Positions 1-13,800 of a stretch of 64,000 nt of DNA are shown one piece after another. The stretch lies in NCBI GenBank assembly GCA_026874595.1, contig CM049315.1, forward strand, positions 1,308,501 to 1,372,500, given 5' to 3'. Below the pieces are notes generated by a model. That model searched no databases. It was given only the letters and a program-made list of their open reading frames with translations, and was not told the DNA's origin. Position 1 is the stretch's first letter, and every line of letters begins with the position of its first letter. The stretch is from Sipunculus nudus (Eukaryota > Annelida > Sipuncula > Golfingiida > Sipunculidae). The translations under genes were made by a program, and so were the position numbers.

Positions 1-211
1 TGTCAAACAATTTTTCAGTTTTTTACATACAGTTGGTCAGTCATTTTTAGATAATTTTGCAATGTGAGATTAACTGCTGCCAAAACGTGTGAGGGCCTCT
101 TTATGCGGATTTAAATCATTATTCCTCAAGAAGTTAACAGTCCTGCTGAAATATATGGAGATTATAATGTGCATTTAAGTATTTTCCCATGAATCTGTTC
201 TTTTATTGCAG

Positions 212-353
212 CACATCCAAATTCTTTGCTACTACTGTTGTTCGAGGTCTCATGTGTGTGGAACCCGAAGAAATTTCTCTTTTACATTGTTTATGGTACA
301 TCAAGTCAGGTCAAGGACTCCAGAGGATTACGAGCGTTGATGATGGGGCACAG
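212..353 (+). CDS. MAO: MAO exon 1 of window (142 nt)
   Basis: The acceptor is the AG at 210-211 after a T-rich tract; the donor is CAG|GTAGGG at 354. The first base completes a codon from the missing upstream exon, and 47 codons follow. The peptide contains [20 protein letters not shown], which aligns with the vertebrate LWFLWYVKQCGG region lining the substrate cavity. The 142-nt length equals, as I recall it, vertebrate MAO exon 6. Confidence 0.9.
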
Positions 354-1827
354 GTAGGGCTTTAAAATTGTGTTTATGGTAGTACAAGGTAACATGCTGC
401 CATTTTTAAACCGGCTTCTGTGGCTCAAGGGTAAAACACAACTCAAGGCAAGGAGCAGTGAGATTTCATGGTCAGCTCTGTAACAAACTCCAGTCTCTCC
501 AGAGGCTTGAGTTTGAATATCAGCACTGCCACTGTGTAACAAACTCCAAGCTGTAAGGTTTTCACTGGCAGCTGTTGCACCATATGCCATAAGTGTGACC
601 CAATTGCAATGTTGTAATGTCATATAAACCCCTTATAGTACAGGTCCCAACCCAGGGTGAGTGCTCTGCAGGCTTAATAAGAAGGCTGTAGTCCCTACAG
701 CTGTATAATACTCAAAAACTCAGGACCTGCAGGGTGGTGAAACTATGCCTGGGTGACACCTGGATATAAGATAAAATGACAGGAAGTGTGTGTTACCTCC
801 CTGTCACATAATCCCAAAGTGGACTGGAACTCTGCAGTTGTAAATACTTAACTTAAGAATTAAATAAGTCAGCATAAAAAAATGGAGGCGGTTACCTCCA
901 CCAAAAAAAAAAATGATAGAAGATTGTGATATTTTCTCTATGTTGGTAAAAACTGGTCTATAAGACTAATATTTTACTTTGATCTAGCCATCAGCTGATG
1001 AGCTGTTGCCTGGTGATGCTGAGTTCGTTTGCCTCAATGTTCACTGTTTTCAAATTGCTTTTTCTTCTAAAGTTATTTTACCAGTGTTGATTTTGTTTCT
1101 TTTATCATAAAGGGCTAACTTTGGCTTTGACACTTATTCACACAATTTTGAAATCAGTCAAATTTGTTATTATTTTTTTTAAATAACAAAACATGTTTAT
1201 TCTTCTTTATATCTTTACCAATTTTGAATATGCTTGTTCGATCAGACAGGGCTGGAAGTGCACTTTTAAACTTTTTACACAGGCTTTGATATTCTTAAAT
1301 CTTGCATATTAATGCATTCTTTCAAAATCTTTAAAAAATGCTTCTGCACCATTATTTATTCTCACCTGATTATGATTTTGTTTATCTGATTACGCTAATT
1401 ATGCTCTCTCAAACTTGTCAATAGAATTTTTAAATTAAAAAGTTGTGCAAATTTATATGAACTTTTCTATTTAATAATAAAATTTGTACTTCTCCTTTAT
1501 TGTATTTGGCCTTATTAAAAACAGGTTCTTTAGTCTTCACTGTAAGAAAAGATTTAGACAAGTAGATATGGTCTAAGATAGGTACATATGGTTTAAGCTA
1601 GGTGGATATGTTTTAAGAGTCTTTCAGGGGCGTAGCCATGATTGAAGGAAAGGTAGGGGGCCATGATCAATGGGGAATCCAGAATTTCGAAAACGGGGGG
1701 GGGGGGGGGGGGGGGGGGGCACTAATATGCAATTATGGGTACTATGAAAACTGTTAAATATACGTGTATATGTATGTATATATATATTATAATTATTATT
1801 ACTATATGTAATGTATTTTATTGCATG

Positions 1828-1886
<59 letters not shown>

Positions 1887-4800
1887 CAATTAGGAACCAT
1901 GGTTTATTAAGGTTTGTTTCAGGTACATAGGGAGGGTATGGGAGGGGGTATCCCCCTCCAATATTGGGAATTTTTTTTTAATATGCAATGTAAAGAGGAC
2001 ATTTTGAGGCAATTTTTAAAAAAAAATGAGGATTTCCTGTTCCAGAAAAAAATTCCTCCTCATGTCTTTGAGTAAGTAGTCAAACTGAACAGAGGTTCAA
2101 TATTTAATAATAATATTTCTTCAAAATAAGGATATAAAATTTCAATTTTTTCAACATGTTAAAGTCAATGGCGCAAAGGTGCATTTACGTTTATATCTTG
2201 CAAAATATTATCTTTTAAATGTTATCCCGGAGTGAAATAACTGATATGTTGATGTCTTATGTTAAACTTGATTTAACCGGGATCCGTGGTCTCAACAGCA
2301 CACAGGACTCCTTAGAGCACAGATTGTGAGTAAGGTTTCAAAAGAGGATCGAGCCATGAGAATGTCCTCGGTCAACCCCAGCTAGGGCCTGGTGCTCTGC
2401 AGTGGTTCTGCAGCATTTCATAAATATCCTTATCCTCAACCAATGAATTTACAGCGTAATAAACTGCAGATAAATTAAATAAAATCTAATAGCTAAGCCC
2501 CTGGTCTTTCCCTTGATATTTTTAGCGAACCTGTGAGCTTATGCTATGGTGTGGCGTCGTCTGGCGTCTGGCATTTGTTGTCCGTCGTCTGTACGTTAAC
2601 CCATACTAACTTGTAAACGGCAAGAGTTAGCATCACGAAATTTTATGCAAAAAATTAGTCATCTGAAAAACTCTATCCGATTTTGCTTATTTTTTGGCTA
2701 ACTGCATTTTCTTAGATTTTATAGGGAAAAAGCTAAAAAAGCTTTAAAAATCTTCTTCTCTGAAATTGTTCAGCCAAATTGTCCAATATTACACAGAAAT
2801 GATTCCTGGAACAATCTCTCTCAAGTTTGTTCGAATGGTTTAAGGGTGATGTTTGGCTGAGTTACAGCTAGTTGAACTTAGTCATCTGTCCAAAAAAGCA
2901 CACTAAAATTACAATCTTAGAAACGGCTGGAGCTATCATCACCAAATTTTATGCCAATGTTGGTCATATTAGTCATATCTTTAATTGAGGTATTGGTGGC
3001 GCCACCTGCATTGGCCTTTTTTGTACGGGGTCATCAATGCCCTTATCATACTGACAGCTACAAATAACTTCTTCTCTGAAACGATATGGCCAAATTGTTA
3101 AATATCGCACAGAAATGATCCTAGGGTAGTGCTTTCTGAAGTTTGTTCAAATGGTCTCAGTTCAGTGACTTTTGGCTAAGTTATGGGAAGCTGAATTTAG
3201 TCATATACCATAACAGCCCATTTTAGCTAAGTGGCTACAATAATCTTCTTCTCAAAAACCACTGGGCCAAAGTCTTAAATCTCACACATTAATTATCCTT
3301 AGATGTTGATAATTCAAGTTTGTTCAAATGGTTTTGGTTCAGTGATTTTTGGCTGAGTTATGGGTAGCTTAACTTAGCCATTTTGCTGTATTTTCCCATA
3401 TGAGTTATAAACCTGCAAAACAATTTTAGACTGACGCCACTGAGGCCAATTTGTTTAATATTTTACAAGAATAGTCCCCTGAATAATTCTTATAATGATA
3501 ATCTATTATGGTTCCAAAGAATGAATTATGGCTGAATTATAAAGATTGAATTAAGTCATTTTACCATATATGGTAGCTGTGTAAAGCAGATTCATCTAGC
3601 CTAGCACCAGTTTATCAGCATCCCTTACATCATGCCTCTAGACCTTCAGATTTCAGGTTATCTATGGTTAATATGGACAAGAATGTTTTTTAAAAGCTTT
3701 TAAAAAATGTAGATTTATGATTAGATATTCTTCATACCAGGCAATGTTAACAATCACAGGTATACAGCTCTCTGTGGATATATAATGACTGCTATACATA
3801 GATTATAAATAATTGGTATCCATACTCAACTTAATTCAAGATTTTGCCATCAGTGAGATGTATCTGTATTATTATTTTGCATTCAATATGCATCTGTAGT
3901 AATTTTTAGTGAGCCTGTGAGCTAATTTGATGTTGTGGCGGCGTCCATAGTCCATCTTCTGTAAGTTAACCCATACTATTCAAAAACAACTGGAGCTAGC
4001 ATCATGAAATGTAATGTAAAAAATTAGCCATCTGAACAACTCTGCATTTTCTTAGATTTTAATGAGAAAAAAATTTAAAAACCTTTACAAATCTTCTCCT
4101 ACGAAACGGTCAAGCCAAATTGTTCAGTATTTCACAGAAATAATCTTTAATTTCATATCTTACAAGTTTGTTTGAATGGTTCAAGTATGATATAAAAGAT
4201 TAAAAAGTATTTCAGCCAAAGTCTTTCAGTATGTGTAAACAAATTTACAAACAGGCCAATATTGTGTCTGTAATTTTAAATAGGTTGAGAAACTGCCAAC
4301 TGTTTCAGATTTGGCAACAGATCAAGAGTTCATTCAGTGCAGCCAGATATAGGTCAAGAGTTCAATCAGTGCAGCCAAGCACAAGGCATGTGATCACCTC
4401 ATGGGTGACATGTGAACACCTCATAGGCACCATGTGATAACCTCATAGGTAGCATGTGATCAACTCATAAGTATCATGTGATCACCTCATGTGTGTCATG
4501 CCCCTCAGGGCTGCATGTGGAGCCAATCTGAGAGCTTATGCAATGGTGTGGCTACTTTTTCAGATTAGGCAACAGGTCAAGAGTTCACTCAGTGCAGCCA
4601 GGTATAGGTTAGGGGTTCACTCTGTGCAGTAGCTACATTCTATTTATAGCAGTGGTAGACTGCCTACTGCATCAGATTTGGCACCAAAGTTCAGCCTGGA
4701 TCTATTTATAGCTTTGGCAGACTGCCAACTGTGTCAGATTATGCAACAGGTCAAGAGTTCACTCAGTGCAGCCAGGTACAGGTCAAAAGTTTACTCAGTC

Positions 4801-7800
4801 TAGCCAGGTGCAGGTCATGAGTTCACTCAGTGCAGTAGCCTGAGCAAGCAATTTGTCACAGTTCACTCGGGGCAACTGCCTTTCTCAGCTAAGCCTGGTC
4901 AGCCCCATGCATCAGACTCAATGTAAGTTTGATGTATTGGCCTAATATAATGACCTGTCTATGTGTCTTTGATGGCTTTCTCGCTCACAAGACAGGTGTC
5001 GCCACCTACAATGACTTTTGCACAGTTTGTGTCCCTGCGTTTTCTCAGGAGGGGTTTGATATATCAGTCTGAAATTGGGCATATTATATATCTCTGATAG
5101 CTTTGTTGTATACAAGACTGGTGGTGCCAGCTACAATCAGATTTGTGTTGTGTGCACCAATGCCAGAATTTCAGCAGTGATCTTTGTGTTATTGTTTCAT
5201 ATTCAAAATAGTTAGTACCTGCATTGTTCATATACATGAAAAGTAATGGTCCAGCATTGAAGCATTATACCTGGTGTATTTCCCAATGCACAGGTTCGCA
5301 TTAGGCCTATAGGCCTTGTTTTGTTCTAAACAACTAACTTACCCAGCAGAATGCCAGCCCCAACCCCCTTTTTATAGAGGCATGTTTTGGTATAAGGGTG
5401 TAAAATGTTAAAAAATATCATATTTCTTTTTCTGATTGATCATTCATTCATACCAGATCCTCCTGAAAAAAACTTTCCAGTCTGCAGTAGACACCTCTGT
5501 AAATACCTTTCGGGATACCTGTATCTACACCTGTTTAAAGTGTAGTCTTATCTTTACTTTTTAAAATACCTGTATAGATTTCATTTTGTAGATTCTACTT
5601 TATTCACATTCTGCATTTTTCAGGAGCGGAAGTTTGTAGGTGGAGCACAGCAGCTGAGCGAGTGTATGGCTGACGGTCTGGATGACCAGGTCAAGCTGTC
5701 CAGCCCTGTGGTCAGAGTCATTCAGGAAGAAGAAGTGGTCACCGTTATGACCCTGGATGGCAAAGTGTACAAGGTAATGTTAATATTATACATACCTCAG
5801 TCTGACCAACTGAATATCAGTGTTACATGAAAAGCTCAGGGGTACCTGCATAGTGTAATGTTACCTGAAGCACAGGATATCATGATACTGATATCATAGA
5901 TATCATATGACCGTGGTGTTTTCAGGATTGCTTGGCCATGACACAAGGAACAACTAGGAATGTCCTCAGAGACAAGGAGGCTCATTAACCCCATATACCA
6001 TTCTCAAATATACAACATGTTCCCTTATAAAAATGGCCCCCAGGCAGTATGGTGTTTTGTTTTTGATTGCTTTCCTACATTCAAAAAGCAAAGGAATGTT
6101 GTTGATAATCTGTAAACACAAAATCTCACCATTTTACTTAAAACCAACCTCAACCATCTGCTAAAGGTTTTCGAAAAATATTCAAACTTCAGTTTTCTAT
6201 CAAGGCAAGACTTCTTTTATACTTTTTTTCACACTTTTTCAGGGGTTTATACTTGTTTATACTTTTTTCTTAAATTACCCTCTTCAGGTTGTCATTTCAG
6301 GCTGTTAACCTGAACTAATTAAGTCAATATTTATAAGGTCAATTGATTCATTAATAGATAACTATGGTATTCTAATAGATATGATTTTTATCTGCGGTCT
6401 TGCCATAGTTTTCAAAATCACTTGATATATGGAAAACTGGAATATATATATATATATAAGTGACAATTTTTTTTGTTGTAAGATGTAATACTTCTTTCAG
6501 ACAATTTTTTTTTGTTCTATGATGTAATATTTTTTTTCCATTAAACCAAGACTAGCGGCACTGTTCTTTTATTACATATTTATTCTCTGTTTTGCGCAGG
6601 GTCAATACATTGTTAGTGCCATGCCACTCAGCCTCCTTAACAGAGTGACCTTTGACCCACCTCTTCCACCAATGAAAATACAGATGATTCAGAGAATGCC
6701 AATGGGCTCCATCGTCAAGACAATGACCTTCTATGACAAGCCATACTGGAGAGAGAAATGTGAGTCAGGTCACAATTATACTTTGTATTATTGTCTCTAT
6801 CGTCAAGACAATGACCTTCTATGACAAGCCATGCTGGAGAGAGAAATGTGAGTCAGGTCACAATTATACTTTATATTATTGTCTCTATCGTCAAGACAAT
6901 GACCTTTCAAATAACAAGCCATACTGGAGAGAGAAATGTGAGTCAGGTCACAATTATACTTTATATTATTGTCTCTATCGTCAAGACAATGACCTTCTAT
7001 AACAAGTCATACTGGGGAGAGAAATGTGAGTCAGGTCAAAATTATACTTTATATTATTGTCTCTATCGTCAAGACAATGACCTTCTATAACAAGCCATAC
7101 TGGAGAGAGAAATGTGAGTCCGGTCACAATTATACTTTATATTATTGTCACTATCGTCAAGACAATGACCTTCTATAACAAGCCATACTGGAGAGAGAAA
7201 TGTGAGTCAGGTCAAAATTATACTTTATATTATTGTCTCTATCGTCAAGACAATGACCTTCTATAACAAGCCATACTGGAGAGAGAAATGTGAGTCAGGT
7301 CAAAATTATACTTTATATTATTGTCACTATCGTCAAGACAATGACCTTCTATAACAAGCCATACTGGAGAGAGAAATGTGAGTCAGGTCAAAATTATACT
7401 TTATATTATTGTCTCTATCGTCAAGACAATGACCTTCTATAACAAGCCATACTGGAGAGAGAAATGTGAGTCAGGTCAAAATTATACTTTATATTATTGT
7501 CTCTATCGTCAAGACAATGACCTTCTATAACAAGCCATACTGGAGAGAGAAATGTGAGTCAGGTCACATTTATACTTTATATTATTGTCACTATCGTCAA
7601 GACAATGACCTTCTATAACAAGCCATACTGGAGAGAGAAATGTGAGTCAGGTCAAAATTATACTTTATATTATTGTCTCTATCGTCAAGACAATGACCTT
7701 CTATAACAAGTCATACTGGGGAGAGAAATGTGAGTCAGGTCACAATTATACTTTATATTATTGTCTCTATCGTCAAGACAATGACCTTCTATAACAAGCC

Positions 7801-10800
7801 ATACTGGAGAGAGAAATGTGAGTCAGGTCACAATTATACTTTATATTATTGTCTCTATCGTCAAGACAATAACCTTCTATAACAAGCCATACTGGAGAGA
7901 GAAATGTGAGTCAGGTCACAATTATACTTTGTATTATTGTCTCTATCGTCAAGACAATGACCTTCTATAACAAGCCATACTGGAGAGAGAAATGTGAGTC
8001 AGGTCACAATTATACTTTATATTATTGTCTCTATCGTCAAGACAATGACCTTCTAATAACAAGCCATGCTGGAGAGAGAAATGTGAGTCAGGTCACAATT
8101 ATACTTTATATTATTGTCTCTATCGTCAAGACAATGACCTTCTAATAACAAGCCATGCTGCAGAGAGAAATTCGAGTCAGGTCACAATTATACTTTATAT
8201 TATTGTCTCTATCGTCAAGACAATGACCTTCTAATAACAAGCCATGCTGGAGAGAGAAATGTGAGTCAGGTCAAAATTATACTTTATATTATTGTCTCTA
8301 TCGTCAAGACAATGACCTTCTATAACAAGCCATACTGGAGAGAGAAATGTGAGTCAGGTCACAATTATACTTTATATTATTGTCTCTATCGTCAAGACAA
8401 TGACCTTCTATAACAAGTCATACTGGAGAGAGAAATGTGAGTCAGGTCACAATTATACTTTATATTATTGTCTCTATCGTCAAGACAATGACCTTTTATA
8501 ACAAGCCATACTGGAGAGAGAAATGTGAGTCAGGTCACAATTATACTTTATATTATTGTCTCTATCGTCAAGACAATGACCTTCTATAACAAGCCATACT
8601 GGGGAGAGAAATGTGAGTCAGGTCAAAATTATACTTTATATTATTGTCTCTATCGTCAAGACAATGACCTTCTATAACAAGCCATACTGGAGAGAGAAAT
8701 GTGAGTCCGGTCACAATTATACTTTATATTATTGTCACTATCGTCAAGACAATGACCTTCTATAACAAGCCATACTGGAGAGAGAAATGTGAGTCAGGTC
8801 AAAATTATACTTTATATTATTGTCTCTATCGTCAAGACAATGACCTTCTATAACAAGTCATATTTGGGAGAGAAATGTGAGTCAGGTCACAATTATACTT
8901 TATATTATTGTCTCTATCGTCAAGACAATGACCTTCTATAACAAGCCATACTGGAGAGAGAAATGTGAGTCCGGTCACAATTATACTTTATATTATTGTC
9001 TCTATCGTCAAGACAATGACCTTCTATAACAAGCCATACTGGAGAGAGAAATGTGAGTCAGGTCAAAATTATACTTTATATTATTGTCTCTATCGTCAAG
9101 ACAATGACCTTCTATAACAAGCCATGCTGGAGAGAGAAATGTGAGTCAGGTCACAATTATACTTTATATTATTGTCTCTATCGTCAAGACAATGACCTTC
9201 TATAACAAGCCATACTGGAGAGAGAAATGTGAGTCAGGTCAAAATTATACTTTATATTATTGTCTCGATCGTCAAGACAATGACCTTCTATAACAAGCCA
9301 TACTGCAGAGAGAAATGTGAGTCCGGTCACAATTATACTTTATATTATTGTCTCTATCGTCAAGACAATGACCTTCTATAACAAGCCATACTGGAGAGAG
9401 AAATGTGAGTCAGGTCACAATTATACTTTATATTATTGTCTCTATCGTCAAGACAATGACCTTCTATAACAAGCCATACTGGAGAGAGAAATGTGAGTCA
9501 GGTCACAATTATACTTTATATTATTGTCACTATCGTCAAGACAATGACCTTCTATAACAAGCCATGCTGGAGAGAGAAATGTGAGTCAGGTCAAAATTAT
9601 ACTTTATATTATTGTCTCTATCGTCAAGACAATGACCTTCTATAACAAGCCATACTGGAGAGAGAAATGTGAGTCAGGTCACAATTATACTTTATATTAT
9701 TGTCTCTATCGTCAAGACAATGACCTTCTATAACAAGCCATACTGGAGAGAGAAATGTGAGTCAGGTCACAATTATACTTTATATTATTGTCACTATCGT
9801 CAAGACAATGACCTTCTATAACAAGTCATACTGGAGAGAGAAATGTGAGTCAGGTCACAATTATACTTTATATTATTGTCTCTATCGTCAAGACAATGAC
9901 CTTCTATAACAAGCCATACTGGAGAGAGAAATGTGAGTCAGGTCACAATTATACTTTATATTATTGTCTCTATCGTCAAGACAAGACCTCCTATAACAAG
10001 CCATACTGGAGAGAGAAATGTGAGTCAGGTCACAATTATACTTTATATTATTGTCTCTATCGTCAAGACAATGACCTTCTATAACAAGCCATACTGGAGA
10101 GAGAAATGTGAGTCAGGTCAAAATTATACTTTATATTATTGTCTCTATCGTCAAGACAATGACCTTCTATAACAAGCCATACTGCAGAGAGAAATGTGAG
10201 TCCGGTCACAATTATACTTTATATTATTGTCTCTATCGTCAAGACAATGACCTTCTATAACAAGCCATACTGCAGAGAGAAATGTGAGTCAGGTCACAAT
10301 TATACTTTATATTATTGTCTCTATCGTCAAGACAATGACCTTCTATAACAAGCCATACTGCAGAGAGAAATGTGAGTCAGGTCACAATTATACTTTATAT
10401 TATTGTCTCTATCGTCAAGACAATGACCTTCTAATAACAAGCCATGCTGGAGAGAGAAATGTGAGTCAGGTCAAAATTATACTTTATATTATTGTCTCTA
10501 TCGTCAAGACAATGACCTTCTATAACAAGCCATCCTGTAGAGAGAAATGTGAGTCAGGTCACAATTATACTTTATATTATTGTCTCTATCGTCAAGACAA
10601 TGACCTTCTAATAACAAGCCATGCTGGAGACAGAAATGTGAGTCAGGTCACAATTATACTTTATATTATTGTCTCTATCGTCAAGACAATGACCTTCTAA
10701 TAACAAGCCATGCTGGAGAGAGAAATGTGAGTCAGGTCACAATTATACTTTATATTATTGTCTCTATCGTCAAGACAATGACCTTCTATAACAAGCCATA

Positions 10801-13800
10801 CTGGAGAGAGAAATGTGAGTCAGGTCACAATTATACTTTATATTATTGTCTCTATCGTCAAGACGATGACCTTCTATAACAAGCCATACTGGAGAGAGAA
10901 ATGTGAGTCAGGTCACAATTATACTTTATATTATTGTCACTATCGTCAAGACAATGACCTTCTATAACAAGTCATACTGGAGAGAGAAATGTGAGTCAGG
11001 TCACAATTATACTTTATATTATTGTCTCTATCGTCAAGACAATGACCTTCTATAACAAGCCATACTGGAGAGAGAAATGTGAGTCAGGTCACAATTATAC
11101 TTTATATTATTGTCTCTATCGTCAAGACAAGACCTCCTATAACAAGCCATACTGGAGAGAGAAATGTGAGTCAGGTCACAATTATACTTTATATTATTGT
11201 CTCTATCGTCAAGACAATGACCTTCTATAGAAAGGCATACTGGAGAGAGAAATGTGAGTCAGGTCAAAATTATACTTTATATTATTGTCTCTATCGTCAA
11301 GACAATGACCTTCTATAACAAGCCATACTGCAGAGAGAAATGTGAGTCCGGTCACAATTATACTTTATATTATTGTCTCTATCGTCAAGACAATGACCTT
11401 CTATAACAAGCCATACTGCAGAGAGAAATGTGAGTCCGGTCACAATTATACTTTATATTATTGTCTCTATCGTCAAGACAATGACCTTCTATAACAAGCC
11501 ATACTGCAGAGAGAAATGTGAGTCAGGTCACAATTATACTTTATATTATTGTCTCTATCGTCAAGACAATGACCTTCTATAACAAGCCATACTGGAGAGA
11601 GAAATGTGAGTCAGGTCACAATTATACTTTATATTATTGTCTCTATCGTCAAGACAATGACCTTCTATAACAAGCCATACTGGAGAGAGAAATGTGAGTC
11701 AGGTCACAATTATACTTTATATTATTGTCTCTATCGTCAAGACAATGACCTTCTAATAACAAGCCATGCTGGAGAGAGAAATGTGAGTCAGGTCAAAATT
11801 ATACTTTATATTATTGTCTCTATCGTCAAGACAATGACCTTCTAATAACAAGCCATGCTGGAGAGAGAAATGTGAGTCAGGTCAAAATTATACTTTATAT
11901 TATTGTCTCTATCGTCAAGACAATGACCTTCTATAACAAGCCATACTGGAGAGAGAAATGTGAGTCAGGTCACAATTATACTTTATATTATTGTCTCTAT
12001 CGTCAAGACAATGACCTTCTATAACAAGCCATACTGGAGAGAGAAATGTGAGTCAGGTCACAATTATACTTTATATTATTGTCACTATCGTCAAGACAAT
12101 GACCTTCTAATAACAAGCCATGCTGGAGAGAGAAATGTGAGTCAGGTCAAAATTATACTTTATATTATTGTCTCTATCGTCAAGACAATGACCTTCTATA
12201 ACAAGCCATACTGGGGAGAGAAATGTGAGTCAGGTCAAAATTATACTTTATATTATTGTCTCTATCGTCAAGACAATGACCTTCTATAACAAGTCATACT
12301 GGAGAGAGAAATGTGAGTCAGGTCACAATTATACTTTGTATTATTGTCTCTATCGTCAAGACAATGACCTTCTATAACAAGCCATACTGGAGAGAGAAAT
12401 GTGAGTCAGGTCACAATTATACTTTGTATTATTGTCTCTATCGTCAAGACAATGACCTTCTATAACAAGCCATACTGGAGAGAGAAATGTGAGTCAGGTC
12501 ACAATTATACTTTATATTATTGTCTCTATCGTCAAGACAATGACCTTCTATAACAAGCCATACTGGAGAGAGAAATGTGAGTCAGGTCACAATAATACTT
12601 TATATTATTTTCTCTATCGTCAAGACAATGACCTTCTATAACAAGTCATACTGGAGAGAGAAATGTGAGTCAGGTCACAATTATACTTTATATTATTGTC
12701 TCTATCGTCAAGACAATGACCTTCTATAACAAGTCATACTGGAGAGAGAAATGTGAGTCAGGTCACAATTATACTTTGTATTATTGTCTCTATCGTCAAG
12801 ACAATGACCTTTTATGAAAAGCCATACTGGAGAGGGAAATGTGAGTCAGGTCACAATTATACTTTATATTATTGTCTCTATCTTCAAGACAATGACCTTC
12901 TATAACAAGCCATACTGGAGAGAGAAATTTGTGTGTGTGTTTGTTCATAGCAAAACACATGCAATCATGAACAGAATCTTATTAAATTTCCAGTGCATTT
13001 GTTTGAATGGCCAATGAGGAATTTAATAGATGCGGATCATGCTCATGATCTGGATTCAGGAACACCGCGGAATATTCACAAATACAAAGTCAAATATACA
13101 TGAATAAACCTAGGAAATAGGCTCAATAAGTGAATGCAAAGATGTTTTTGTGAACATCCAACAATAGGAACCCCTCATATGGCCGAGGCTTGCATTCCAT
13201 AGCATGCAGATATGAAGATTTCTAGTTATTTTATGTTATTATTATTTCTTAATATGGTCCATACACACCCTAAATGTCAATTGCAAATATTATTTTAGGG
13301 ATGTACTTTCAGTTTGATAAAATATAATGGAACCACACTATGATGAGGTGGTAAAGTAAAGGGTGGATTTATAAAAAAAAAATTAACATTGTTATACATT
13401 CTGTACAGAAACGTTACAAATATTAGAGTTGGCCAAATAATTGTCAAGAAAATGTACCCTTTTATCTAGTCTTATTCAATAAATACTATCAAAAGAGAAT
13501 GTTTTGTTTGGTAAAGAAAATTAATTGGCAAAATTATGTATAACAGGAAGAGTAGAAATTTAGTTTATGTATATCTAAAGTTTGCATTGGTAAACCAATG
13601 ATGTTTATTCTTTAGCGATTGATTTTTACTCAGATAGCAGTTATTTTATATTTTCATATTATTGGTTAGACATGAACCAATGGTTTAACAATGTCAGTTA
13701 CATAAGACAATACCGGTATGCCATCTGCTATCCTTTCATTTTCACACATTTTCCAGATATACTTGTTGATATTTGTTTAAAAATGATAAATTTCCATGAG

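Noticed and set aside
306-623. 105-codon open frame on minus
   Set aside because: It overlaps the MAO exon antisense and the SINE; no family resemblance.
2280-2410. Possible tRNA-like SINE head near GATCCGTGGTCTCAACAGCA
   Set aside because: No convincing A or B box pair and no second copy in the window.
6733-12289. Series of 79-138-codon open frames with [10 protein letters not shown] / [10 protein letters not shown] / REKC repeats
   Set aside because: They are the 88-bp splice-junction repeat read in rotating frames, each ended by the stop in CTTCTATAA; no independent coding evidence.
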